A stretch of 24,565 nt of DNA from Bacillota bacterium (GCA_023395515.1 JAEWZB010000088.1:1-24565); one strand, 5' to 3'. Numbered from the stretch's first letter, positions 1 through 7,675 are shown. Translations and numbers: made by a program. Notes: generated by a model not told the origin, from the letters alone.

Positions 1-43
1 AAAAATATTGAATTAACTTATAAATATTTAGGAGGTTTAAATA

Positions 44-1267
44 ATGACTAGAAATGCAAATGATGTAGTAATTGTAGGTTATGCCCGTACCGCCTTTGAT
101 AAATTTGGGGGAGTATGCAGAGATATTCCTAGTTCCAGGTTAGCGGAACTAACCATTAGGGAATTATTAAGAAGAACGGGAGTGACCGCTGAAAGTATCG
201 ATGATGTAAACGTAGGAATGACCATGTTATTAGAAGCTGGCACCCAAACCGATGTTATTGCCAGACAAGCATTGCTGCGTGCCGGACTAAAGCCGGAAAC
301 AATTTCTAATACTATAGACCGGGCCTGTTGCTCAGCTACTAGTGCTCTGCAACAATCCTGGAAGAACCTGGTGCTGGGGGAAGCCGAAATAAGTATTGCT
401 ATTGGGGTTGATAATATGAGCAGAGTACCCGTTTATCTACCCTCCCAAGTTCGTTGGCAAGGATCACGTATAGGAAATGTAGAGATGATTGATATGCTAA
501 ATGAACTGCAAATTCCGGGATTTGGCATTGTGGCCGTAGATGCTGGGGAAGTAGCGGTGGAATATGATATTACCAGGGAAATGCAAGATGAATGGTCAGT
601 TCGCAGTCATGAAAAATACCTGGAAGCATTGGCCAAAGGCTACATCGACGATGAAATTTTTCCGATTGAAGTGCCCCAAGGTAAAAATAAAGCTCCGGTT
701 ATTTTTGATAAAGATGCCGGTCCTCGTCCTGGTACTAATATTGAAGCCTTATCTAAGCTACGGACTGTTTATGGAAGTCCCACCGTAACCGGGGGGAATG
801 CACCTGGTTTAAGTACCGGGGCAGCCGGAGTATTGATAACTACCAGAAAGAAAGCTGAAGAACTAGGCCTGGAAGTTTTGGGTACGGTCATAAAGGTACA
901 AAATGTCGCTTTAAAGGATCGCTATATAGCTGTAGCCCCGGCTGTAGCCATAAAGAGTGCTTTAGAAGCTACCGGTCTAACTTTGGATGATATAAAATGC
1001 ATTGAAATTAACGAAGCTTTTGCAGCTATGCCGTTAGTATCAACCAAAATCCTGGGCGAAGACAATCCGGAAAAGATCCAAAAGCTCCGCGATATAACCA
1101 ACATCGACGGTGGTGCTGTAGCTTTGGGTCACCCGGTAGGAGCCAGCGGATTGCGCATTACTATGCACGCGATGAATGTTCTCCGTCGTCAAGGGGGAGG
1201 ATATGCTATGGTTGCTATTTGCGGAGGATTAGCCCAAGGAGATGCGGTTGTTATAAGGGTCGATTAG
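44..1267 (+). CDS. Thiolase (acetyl-CoA C-acyltransferase family)
   Basis: A complete 407-residue thiolase, expected to cleave 3-ketoacyl-CoA with CoA or to condense two acyl-CoAs in the cytoplasm. The catalytic elements are visible: nucleophile region DRACCSATSAL with Cys95, NEAF at 323-326, GHPVGASG with His363, and the C-terminal CGG with Cys393. The ATG follows a strong AGGAGG site. Two things are unusual. The motif after the nucleophile is CSA where the family usually has GSG, giving vicinal cysteines 95/96. The stretch between NEAF and GHP is a few residues longer than usual, with DGGAVA in place of NGGAIA. It is followed by a terminator, so it is not obviously co-transcribed with the CoA-transferase downstream. 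Substrate chain length cannot be read from the sequence. Confidence 0.93.
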   Translation: MTRNANDVVIVGYARTAFDKFGGVCRDIPSSRLAELTIRELLRRTGVTAESIDDVNVGMTMLLEAGTQTDVIARQALLRAGLKPETISNTIDRACCSATSALQQSWKNLVLGEAEISIAIGVDNMSRVPVYLPSQVRWQGSRIGNVEMIDMLNELQIPGFGIVAVDAGEVAVEYDITREMQDEWSVRSHEKYLEALAKGYIDDEIFPIEVPQGKNKAPVIFDKDAGPRPGTNIEALSKLRTVYGSPTVTGGNAPGLSTGAAGVLITTRKKAEELGLEVLGTVIKVQNVALKDRYIAVAPAVAIKSALEATGLTLDDIKCIEINEAFAAMPLVSTKILGEDNPEKIQKLRDITNIDGGAVALGHPVGASGLRITMHAMNVLRRQGGGYAMVAICGGLAQGDAVVIRVD

Positions 1268-1323
1268 AAAAATCCTTTTTTATTATCATGAGCAATGGTA
1301 CCTGAAATAATAAGCCATAAACC

Positions 1324-1370
1324 AAACCCGGAAATAATTTAGTATAAAGATTATTTTCCGGGTTTCTTTT
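1324..1370 (+). terminator. Intrinsic terminator of the thiolase gene
   Basis: Inverted repeat with arms AAACCCGGAAATAAT and ATTATTTTCCGGGTTT (one bulged T), followed by CTTTT. It lies 57 bases after the thiolase stop. Confidence 0.8.
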
Positions 1371-1802
1371 ATGTTAATTTTAAAGCTTTACTAATGATAA
1401 CAAAAGTATGCCTAATTACGACTATTGGTTACCTATAGCTTTTAACATCCGCCAGTAGAAATATGGGGATTATAGTTCTTAGACACCTTATCAAGATTGA
1501 CGCTTCTATGGTTCAATACTGATACCTGAGAACATGGTGTAAGACTGATATTATAATGGTTCACATGTGGCATACTTTTTGCAAAGAACTATTGTAAAGA
1601 TATTAACCCCTGGTGAATTTTAAAGAATAATTAGTTTACATAGATAAAAGGCCAAGCTTGCCGCCCAAAACAGTTACAGGCATAAAATAGGGGATTTAGT
1701 GAGGAGGTGGAGCCCTTTTACCCGGTGCCGTAATTGTTAAATAGTATACGCAACTTATTTTGCTGTAACCGTAAAAATTCAAAGTTCAAGAATGGAGGAT
1801 AA
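1371..1802 (+). other. Long non-coding leader and control region of the CoA-transferase gene
   Basis: Between the thiolase terminator and the CoA-transferase start I find no convincing gene. It holds a sigma-54-type promoter at 1568-1583 and, upstream of it, two 7-8-base words in mirrored order (ATGGTTCA 1508-1515, ACTGATA 1518-1524, then ACTGATA 1544-1550, ATGGTTCA 1556-1563). A leader of roughly 200 bases follows. In the leader, GTTACAG (1673-1679) could pair with CTGTAAC (1762-1768), but no known riboswitch was recognised. Confidence 0.5.
1568..1583 (+). promoter_or_regulatory. Candidate sigma-54 (-24/-12) promoter
   Basis: TGGCATACTTTTTGCA fits the TGGCACG-N4-TTGCW consensus with only two mismatches (C to T and G to A), and it has the exact GG-N10-GC spacing. 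It points to the CaiB-family gene 220 bases downstream. Such promoters need an AAA+ activator, and none is encoded in the window. Confidence 0.6.
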
Positions 1803-2993
1803 ATGATGAAAGATATGCTGGAAGGAATTAAGGTGCTTGATATAACAAATAACATTGCAGGTCCAGTAACAGGGGGGATGTTTGCAGATTACGGAGCTGA
1901 TGTAATACACATTGAAAAACCGAAAAGTGGCGATGATTGCAGAGCTTTTCCTCCTAAAGTTGATGGCATCAGCTTGGCTCACTGTTGGGCAAATCGAGGT
2001 AAAAAGTCTGTCGTACTTAATATGAAAGATCCCGGCGCGATTGAAATCTTGAAAAAAATGGTCGCTGAAGCTGATGTACTGATAGAAAGTAGCAGACCTG
2101 GGGTTATGGAGCGGCTTGGTCTAGGTTATCAAGCTGTTAAAGAGATTAAGCCGGACATTATTTATTGCTCTATTTCAGCTTTTGGGCAAACTGGACCATA
2201 TGCACAAAAAGCCGGATATGATGTTATCGCTCAGGCATACACTGGATTTATGCGGCTTACTGGTGATCCAAACGGTCCTCCAATGAAAAGTAATTATGCC
2301 ATTGGAGATATGGTTGGTGCATATAATGCCTTTGGTGCATGTATGCTTGCTCTTTATTACAGACAAATGACCGGGATTGGTCAACATATTGATATATCCT
2401 TGGTTAGAGGTCTACTGTACTGCAATACCCCGTTTGATCGTTTGAATATTGGTAATGATGAAAACCGAAGCGGAAATCATGATCCTGCCCTAAATCCTTA
2501 TGGCGTTTATAATGGTAAAAACGGCCAAAACGTAGTAATTGCAGCAATTAGTGCTGTTTTGTGGGAAAAGCTATGTAAAGTTATGGGGCGTGAAGATATG
2601 ATTGATGATCCTAGATTCAATGACAACTTCCAGAGAGCCACCAATCGAGAACAAGTTATACCTATAATCGATGCTTGGTTGCAAACATTTGATGACATTG
2701 ATGATGCTATTGCTCTGATGAATGAAGCGGGTATTCCTAATCAAAAAGTTTACACTCATGCGGATATCGCCAAAGACCCCCATGCTCTTGAATGTGAATT
2801 TTTGGTTGAGGTTCCTACTACAGATAAGATTACCAGCAGGGACACTTACCTGACCCGTAACGTTTCAGCTGTATTTTCCGAAGCACCTGGGAATATCAAA
2901 AAGGCTGAGGATCTTGGCGAAAGCAACTATGAAGTTTTGACCAAGTATGGATTAACCAAAGAAGAAATCGATGAACTGCAATCTAAGTGGTAA
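1803..2993 (+). CDS. CaiB/BaiF family (class III) CoA-transferase
   Basis: A 396-residue family III CoA-transferase, a full-length match to the formyl-CoA/carnitine-CoA transferase fold. It moves CoA between acyl-CoA and a free carboxylic acid in the cytoplasm. The N-terminal region LDITNNIAGPVTGGMFADYGADVIHIEKP is typical, as is the YCSISAFGQTGPY stretch. Asp169 in the IGDMVGA motif sits at the number of the catalytic aspartate of formyl-CoA transferase. Two ATG codons in tandem (1803, 1806) follow GGAGG at 1794-1798; the second has the better spacing. The gene stands alone between its own candidate sigma-54 promoter and a strong terminator. The thiolase upstream suggests a role in activating or degrading an organic acid, but the substrate is not identifiable here. 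Confidence 0.92.
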   Translation: MMKDMLEGIKVLDITNNIAGPVTGGMFADYGADVIHIEKPKSGDDCRAFPPKVDGISLAHCWANRGKKSVVLNMKDPGAIEILKKMVAEADVLIESSRPGVMERLGLGYQAVKEIKPDIIYCSISAFGQTGPYAQKAGYDVIAQAYTGFMRLTGDPNGPPMKSNYAIGDMVGAYNAFGACMLALYYRQMTGIGQHIDISLVRGLLYCNTPFDRLNIGNDENRSGNHDPALNPYGVYNGKNGQNVVIAAISAVLWEKLCKVMGREDMIDDPRFNDNFQRATNREQVIPIIDAWLQTFDDIDDAIALMNEAGIPNQKVYTHADIAKDPHALECEFLVEVPTTDKITSRDTYLTRNVSAVFSEAPGNIKKAEDLGESNYEVLTKYGLTKEEIDELQSKW

Positions 2994-3048
2994 ATTATTT
3001 ATTAGCAAGGTTGTAAAAAGATAAATAAAAAGGAAGCCGAGGCGTACT

Positions 3049-3092
3049 AAAAGCCTAGTTAAGGTTTTTGGTGACCTTAACTAGGCTTTTTT
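3049..3092 (+). terminator. Strong intrinsic terminator after the CoA-transferase gene
   Basis: Perfect 17-bp stem (AAAAGCCTAGTTAAGGT against its complement) with an 8-base loop, ending in a run of T. Confidence 0.92.
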
Positions 3093-3120
3093 GAAAATAA
3101 GTAAAACTTTCCTAATATAC

Positions 3121-3152
3121 AGAAATCGCAGTAATGCGGTTTCTATTTTTTT
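3121..3152 (+). terminator. Second intrinsic terminator, plus strand
   Basis: Stem AGAAATCGCA/TGCGGTTTCT (one G-U pair when read as plus-strand RNA) with loop GTAA, followed by ATTTTTTT. It lies about 30 bases after the first terminator with no gene between them, so it is either a backup terminator or the end of a very short transcript. Confidence 0.7.
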
Positions 3153-3312
3153 ACTAAAATTAGAATGAATACACCACAATAGGAGCAGCTTTTGGTAAAA
3201 TAATTTCTGTAGTGAATGTTATTTATTAGCTTACTCAGGTAGCTAAGCATCAGGCAAGAAGTTTGAGTATCTACTAAGATAGTTTAGGGCATAATTTTAG
3301 GGAGATAAAAGT

Positions 3313-3744
3313 ATGGCAGATTCTGATCATAAAATTGAACCGGCTCACAAGATTGATATACATAAAATGCAGAATCTATGGCAATCTATGCCCGGTTTAG
3401 GATTTGGTATAGGTGATGAGGAGGAGACCCTTAAAATATTCATAGAAAGAAATCCCTCTACCAGTTTAGTCCTAAAAAAAGGGGAGCAATTGATTGGAAC
3501 CGTTTTAGGAGGATTTGACGGTCGCCGGGGCTATATTTATCATCTGGCGGTACATCCTGATTACCAACATAAAGGCTATGGGCGGCTCCTGCTTAATAAA
3601 GTCACAGATGAGCTGCGAACCTTAGGCGCGGGGAAAATTCATTTGTTTGTTTATAATGGCAATGAAAATGCTATTAATTTTTACCGTTATAATAACTGGG
3701 TTTTACGGGAAGATATCAGGGTTTTTACTTGGGATGACTCGTAG
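3313..3744 (+). CDS. GNAT family N-acetyltransferase (YpeA-like)
   Basis: A 143-residue protein of the GNAT superfamily, which transfers an acetyl group from acetyl-CoA to an amine. The acetyl-CoA pyrophosphate-binding motif QHKGYG is at 85-90, preceded by the beta strand YIYHLAVHPDY. The C-terminal NENAINFYRYNNW segment is the usual end of the fold. Size and layout resemble the small YpeA-type acetyltransferases. The ATG follows AGGGAG at a normal distance. The next gene starts 69 bases on in the same direction, so the two may share a transcript. The acceptor is unknown. Confidence 0.85.
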   Translation: MADSDHKIEPAHKIDIHKMQNLWQSMPGLGFGIGDEEETLKIFIERNPSTSLVLKKGEQLIGTVLGGFDGRRGYIYHLAVHPDYQHKGYGRLLLNKVTDELRTLGAGKIHLFVYNGNENAINFYRYNNWVLREDIRVFTWDDS

Positions 3745-3813
3745 TCATTGACTTAGCCTAAATCGGGCCACGATAATCTCAAATATTTTTATAACTAGAA
3801 AGGTGGATTTTTT

Positions 3814-5127
3814 ATGAAAGTAGATCGCGTAATTATTATGGGGGCAGCAGGTAGGGATTTTCACAATTTTAACACTTACTTTAGAGATAATCCGGCTTAC
3901 CAGGTGGTAGCATTTACTGCCGCTACTCAGATTCCGGATATTGACAACCGGGTATATCCGCCTGCTTTAGCCGGTTCAGCATACCCTGACGGTATTCCTA
4001 TCTATGCGGAACAAGATCTGCCACGTCTGATTAAGGAATACGGTGCTGATCAAGTAGTTTTTGCTTATAGTGACGTATCTCATGAATATGTAATGCATAA
4101 GGCCTCTTTAGTAGCAGCCTGCGGAGCAGATTTCAGGTTAATGGGTCCTAAGACTATGATTAAATCTACCCGGCCAGTAGTAGCCGTAACCGCCGTAAGA
4201 ACCGGCAGCGGCAAAAGCCAGACTACCCGTTATGTGGCCAAGCTGTTAACTGAGGCTGGAAAAAAGGTAGCAGTTATCAGACATCCTATGCCTTATGGCA
4301 ATCTGGAAGAACAAATCGCTATGCGTTTTGCCAGCTATGAAGATTTGGAAAAATTCAAATGCACCATAGAAGAACGGGAAGAATTTGAACCCCATATCAG
4401 TGAGGGCATGGTAGTTTATGCCGGAGTAGATTATGAAGTAATTTTACGCCAGGCGGAACAGGAAGCCGATGTTATTCTCTGGGACGGAGGCAATAATGAT
4501 ATTCCCTTCTATGCTCCCGATGTTCACATAGTAGTAGTTGACCCGCACCGGGCCGGACATGAAACTAAATTCCATCCGGGTGAAACTAACCTGCGTATGG
4601 CGGATATTGCTATTATTAATAAAGTCGATTCGGCTGATCCGGCTAATGTGGAAGCGGTAAAAAAAGCGATTATAGAAAATAATCCCGAGGCTGCTATTAT
4701 TATGGCTAATTCTCCTATTACCGTGGAAAATCCCGAATCAATAAAAGGTAAGAAAGTATTAGTCATAGAAGATGGCCCCACCTTAACCCATGGAGATATG
4801 GCTTATGGTGCGGGAGTGATTGCCGCACAGAAATTAGGGGCCAGTGAATTGGTTGATCCTCGCCCCTATGCCGTAGGAACTATAAAAGAGACCTTTGCTA
4901 AATATAACCATCTGTCTGATTTACTTCCGGCTATGGGTTATGGCAAGGTACAAACCGATGAATTACAAAAAACTATTAATGATTCCCCGGCAGATGTGGT
5001 AATAATCGCAACTCCTATTGATTTACGCCGCATCGTATCTATTGAAAAACCTGCGGTAACAGTAAAATATGATCTTGAAGAAATTGGGACTCTAAAGTTA
5101 GCAGAACTGCTGAGCCGGATATTGTAA
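3814..5127 (+). CDS. Cyclic 2,3-diphosphoglycerate synthetase-like P-loop protein
   Basis: A 437-residue protein resembling the CpgS / cyclic 2,3-diphosphoglycerate synthetase family. Residues 1-120 form a nucleotide-binding-like domain (VIIMGAAGRDFHNF). A P-loop NTPase domain follows, with Walker A TGSGKS at 130-135 and the downstream strands DVILWDGGNND, HIVVVDPHRAG and IAIINKVDSAD. The last resembles the NKxD guanine-specificity motif, so GTP may be the nucleotide. In methanogens the family makes a cyclic phosphoglycerate thermoprotectant. Bacterial homologues are common in anaerobes and their role is not settled, so only the family is claimed. The ATG follows AAAGGTGG, and a perfect hairpin closes the unit. 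Confidence 0.8.
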   Translation: MKVDRVIIMGAAGRDFHNFNTYFRDNPAYQVVAFTAATQIPDIDNRVYPPALAGSAYPDGIPIYAEQDLPRLIKEYGADQVVFAYSDVSHEYVMHKASLVAACGADFRLMGPKTMIKSTRPVVAVTAVRTGSGKSQTTRYVAKLLTEAGKKVAVIRHPMPYGNLEEQIAMRFASYEDLEKFKCTIEEREEFEPHISEGMVVYAGVDYEVILRQAEQEADVILWDGGNNDIPFYAPDVHIVVVDPHRAGHETKFHPGETNLRMADIAIINKVDSADPANVEAVKKAIIENNPEAAIIMANSPITVENPESIKGKKVLVIEDGPTLTHGDMAYGAGVIAAQKLGASELVDPRPYAVGTIKETFAKYNHLSDLLPAMGYGKVQTDELQKTINDSPADVVIIATPIDLRRIVSIEKPAVTVKYDLEEIGTLKLAELLSRIL

Positions 5128-5170
5128 AGAATTTTAAGGATATAAAGTTATCTAAATAGAATATTAACTT

Positions 5171-5200
5171 AAGAATACCGCGGATTTCCGCGGTATTCTT
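5171..5200 (+). terminator. Hairpin terminator after the P-loop gene
   Basis: Perfect 13-bp stem AAGAATACCGCGG with an ATTT loop. The T-rich end of the right arm (TATTCTT) is followed by ATTAG, so this is a strong stem with a modest T-tract. Confidence 0.7.
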
Positions 5201-5243
5201 ATTAGCTATGCGGCCTGGTAGTTAGGATATTTTACGCGGGTTT

Positions 5244-5251
5244 GGTATAAT
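5244..5251 (+). promoter_or_regulatory. Extended -10 promoter for the small CxxC/HxxC gene
   Basis: GGTATAAT preceded by T gives the extended TGnTATAAT element. There is no good -35. It implies a leader of about 105 bases before the ATG at 5364. Confidence 0.5.
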
Positions 5252-5363
5252 GTATACAAAGCAAAAGAACAATTTTACAAATGCCATGTAAGCTTACTAG
5301 TTGGGTTAGGTTAACGTTATGGTCCGGCATAACCCTTAGGGTTTTAAGAAAGGGGGATGTTTT

Positions 5364-5537
5364 ATGACTGCTACGATTACTATGACTGCTTTTGAGAAGC
5401 ACCTGCAAATGGAACAGAAAAAAGTTATTGCCAAAGCCTACTGTAAAATCTGCCAAAAGCCTATCGGAGATAAACCTTATTTATTATTCGAGGAAAGGTA
5501 TTTCCACCTGCTGTGTCTAAGCAAAGAACGGATTTAA
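5364..5537 (+). CDS. Small CxxC...HxxC zinc-ribbon-like protein
   Basis: A short gene for a 57-residue protein. The ATG follows AAAGGGGG at good spacing. The protein has Cys27-x2-Cys30 and His48-x2-Cys51 separated by 17 residues, a pattern that could bind one zinc ion. The first 25 residues are probably helical. An extended -10 promoter lies upstream and a 13-bp hairpin downstream, so it is a complete monocistronic unit. I do not recognise a named family. A role in nucleic-acid or protein binding is possible, but nothing in the neighbourhood fixes it. Confidence 0.7.
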   Translation: MTATITMTAFEKHLQMEQKKVIAKAYCKICQKPIGDKPYLLFEERYFHLLCLSKERI

Positions 5538-5600
5538 AAGGTAAGAAAACTTTTAGCTGATCGTGCCTTTTTCATAAATAGCATCGTACTCAGGGTAAAA

Positions 5601-5644
5601 AAGATAGGAGACTGTTCCCAATTTTCAAAAAGGGAACAGTCTCC
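5601..5644. terminator. Bidirectional terminator between the small gene and mop
   Basis: Perfect 13-bp stem (GGAGACTGTTCCC at 5607-5619, complement at 5632-5644). On the minus strand the stem is followed by TATCTTTTTT, a good terminator for nrfHA-mop. On the plus strand the tail is weaker (TTGATTTGCTTT) but lies just after the small gene. Confidence 0.8.
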
Positions 5645-5706
5645 TTGATTTGCTTTAAGAAAAGCATAGCGCTAATTTACTAATTTGCAGTTTTATTGCT
5701 GCTAAG

Positions 5707-5910
5707 CTATTTCACCAGAACCACATTAACCGCTTTTATTAAAGCCGTGGCGGTGTCACCTTCTTTAAAGCCTGCTTCGGCTAAAGAGTCATTAGTCATA
5801 ACTGAAGTAACTTCGTTATCACCCACCTTGATTACAACTTCGCACATAAGAGTTCCTTTTTTAATTTCGATAATCTCGCCGGTAAACTGGTTGCGTACTC
5901 CTGCTTGCAT
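5707..5910 (-). CDS. Mop-type molybdate/tungstate-binding protein (TOBE domain)
   Basis: A single TOBE domain of 67 residues, the length of clostridial molybdopterin-binding (Mop) proteins. These assemble as oligomers that bind molybdate or tungstate in the cytoplasm. The opening VRNQFTGEIIEIKKG and the segments EVVIKVGDNEVTSVMTNDS and ALIKAVNVVLV match the family. The frame also contains an ATG at 5925, but GGAGGTGG lies between that ATG and the one at 5910, so 5910 is the better start. It is the last gene of nrfH-nrfA-mop, 58 bases after nrfA, and may also have its own promoter at 5936-5952. NrfA is not a molybdenum enzyme, so its place here is notable. Confidence 0.85.
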   Translation of the reverse strand: MQAGVRNQFTGEIIEIKKGTLMCEVVIKVGDNEVTSVMTNDSLAEAGFKEGDTATALIKAVNVVLVK

Positions 5911-5935
5911 ACTTTCCACCTCCATATTATCAATA

Positions 5936-5952
5936 TTAGTATTATATACTAA
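5936..5952 (-). promoter_or_regulatory. Palindrome overlapping a possible -10 of mop
   Basis: TTAGTAT-TAT-ATACTAA is a perfect 7-bp inverted repeat. Read on the minus strand it contains TATAAT, about 30 bases before the mop start, so it could be an operator over an internal promoter. The -35 match is poor. Confidence 0.35.
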
Positions 5953-5968
5953 ATCTCATTATCCTAAA

Positions 5969-7216
5969 CTATTGCTCTAGCGCTTCCCGGGCTAATTTAG
6001 CTGATTTATGGGCACTGTCTATGGCAATATTAAGGTTGTTAAGAGTTTCAGTAGGATTATGGAACCCATAGCCATTAGTTACCGCCACATAATCCAGATA
6101 CCATTGAGCTTGGCGGTGCAGCTCCATAGCCTCTTGATACTTAGCCTGATTCACTGAGGAGCTTTCCCGGCAGATTTTTAATTCATTAATAGCCTCCACA
6201 ATGGCTTGACCGGCTAAATCCTGGCTTTGTTTAGTTTGAGTTTGGATGGTATCTACCCGGGAGCGTAACCATTCCGTATCATTACGATGGCAGTTAGTAC
6301 AGCTTTGTTCAATATTGTTTAAAGGACTTTGCCAGGTATGGGAACTGATTTTCTTATTACCTACCATAGTATAAGGCATATGGCAGTCGGCACAAGCCAG
6401 ACCGGCTGATTGATGAGTACTGCCCATGAAAGTCTCATATTCGGCATGACGTGGTTTTACTAAACCGGTTCCGGTGTCAGGGTGTACCCATTCACTAAAT
6501 CCCATTTCATCATAATAAGCTAGAATTTCTCCCGGTTTAACCCCTTTATCCCAAGGGAAAGTAATGCGCTTGGTTTCAGGCGCAAAATAATAAGTAACAT
6601 GACATTGGGCACATACTAAACTGCGCATTTCCTGGTTGGTAATTTTATTCAAGTCTTGGCCTTGTCGTTCTAAAGCCTCGATTAAGGCGGGGCGGCTTAA
6701 TCTTAGTTCCATAGTTTTAGGATCATGGCAATCCAGGCAGCCGATAGGCTCGGTTATTTGGTCTTTAATTTCATCAAAAGACATTAGATAATATTGATCT
6801 CCGTATTTATCCATCATTTCAGGAACTTGAGTTGATTTACAGGTAAAACATGAGGCCCCCGCTTTTTTCCGGGCCGGGTCAATTTCTAGAATATCGGTAA
6901 TTGTATATATGTGTCCCCGGGGTTCATTATATTCCACCGCAAATCCAAAACCGGCATACATAGCTTCTAAATAAGGTTTACCTTCTAAGTGGGAAGGCTT
7001 TTCGGTATTAAGAGCATTAGCCTGGTAGCTGTCCCAGTGGGCAGGGTAAAACTTGGCCCAGGCTGCCGAATTAGTTTCATTAGCTGCAATTTCGCCTATA
7101 GGCCCCTCCTGGGCATCATTATTATTACGGGTAAACAGTATAATACCTACAATTAAAATGACAATAAGTACAGGCACAACAATCATCGCAATTTGTTTTA
7201 TCCTAGCAATTGGCAA
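5969..7216 (-). CDS. nrfA: Cytochrome c nitrite reductase, catalytic subunit
   Basis: A pentaheme cytochrome that reduces nitrite to ammonium with six electrons at the outer face of the membrane. Residues 9-29 form a membrane anchor or signal. The five heme sites are C123-x2-C126-K127 (the lysine-ligated catalytic heme), then CxxCH at 160, 202, 275 and 306. Active-site residues match by motif: Arg100 (PRGH), Tyr209 (HVTYYF) and His257 (KPRH). The usual calcium ligands Glu (before the catalytic Tyr) and Gln (before the catalytic His) are Thr208 and Arg256, as in the calcium-free subclass. The start is TTG with GGAGTGG 10 bases upstream; a nearby ATG is out of frame. It lies 18 bases after nrfH. 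Confidence 0.96.
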   Translation of the reverse strand: MPIARIKQIAMIVVPVLIVILIVGIILFTRNNNDAQEGPIGEIAANETNSAAWAKFYPAHWDSYQANALNTEKPSHLEGKPYLEAMYAGFGFAVEYNEPRGHIYTITDILEIDPARKKAGASCFTCKSTQVPEMMDKYGDQYYLMSFDEIKDQITEPIGCLDCHDPKTMELRLSRPALIEALERQGQDLNKITNQEMRSLVCAQCHVTYYFAPETKRITFPWDKGVKPGEILAYYDEMGFSEWVHPDTGTGLVKPRHAEYETFMGSTHQSAGLACADCHMPYTMVGNKKISSHTWQSPLNNIEQSCTNCHRNDTEWLRSRVDTIQTQTKQSQDLAGQAIVEAINELKICRESSSVNQAKYQEAMELHRQAQWYLDYVAVTNGYGFHNPTETLNNLNIAIDSAHKSAKLAREALEQ

Positions 7217-7234
7217 AACATATCCACTCCTTTA

Positions 7235-7675
7235 CTATTTCTTGGGATGGGCAATGCTTTGATGACACTCAAAACAATTAGTACCGCTATTCTCACTAGT
7301 ATCGCCGATATCTCCCATAATTTCGCCATGACAACGTATACAGTTTTCCTGTAAGACCTTTTTGCTTAAAGATGTGGTGCGAATTACGGCCGGAGTAGTA
7401 TTAGTTACTACCCGATAGACATCCCGGGTGCCGGTATAAGCTGCAAACATACTACCGGTGACCAGCGCGTGAGGGTCATGGCAATCTCCGCAATTGGCTA
7501 CATTAGCATGAGGTGAATGCAAATAGGCATTGACCTGTTCATCCATGGCATGGCATTGGCCGCAAAATTGGGCTTCAGATAAGCCTAGAGCAGGAATTTT
7601 AACCATTAGCATCATGCCAAACCCCAAAAGTCCTAATCCAGCTAGAATGGCTACCCATTTGAGCTTGTGATTCAT
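7235..7675 (-). CDS. nrfH: Cytochrome c nitrite reductase, quinol-oxidising subunit
   Basis: A 146-residue tetraheme NapC/NirT-type cytochrome that passes electrons from menaquinol to NrfA. One membrane helix lies at about 7-27. Heme sites are C38-x2-C41-H42 with Met44 (the CxxCHxM pattern of the first NrfH heme), C62-x2-C65-H66, C112-x2-C115-H116 and C134-x2-C137-H138. It is the first gene of the minus-strand nrfHA unit. The AAAGGAG site lies about 15 bases before the ATG, longer than usual, and no better in-frame start is present. No clear FNR-type dyad was found upstream. Confidence 0.95.
   Translation of the reverse strand: MNHKLKWVAILAGLGLLGFGMMLMVKIPALGLSEAQFCGQCHAMDEQVNAYLHSPHANVANCGDCHDPHALVTGSMFAAYTGTRDVYRVVTNTTPAVIRTTSLSKKVLQENCIRCHGEIMGDIGDTSENSGTNCFECHQSIAHPKK

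Noticed and set aside
1584..1802. Riboswitch in the CoA-transferase leader
   Set aside because: Only one possible long-range 7-bp pairing is visible, and no known aptamer motif or leader terminator is present.
44..2993. Thiolase and CoA-transferase as one operon
   Set aside because: A terminator and 535 bases with a separate sigma-54-type promoter lie between them.
5696..5980. 94-residue plus-strand reading frame over mop
   Set aside because: It is antisense to a clear TOBE-domain gene with a strong ribosome binding site, and its product has no recognisable features.
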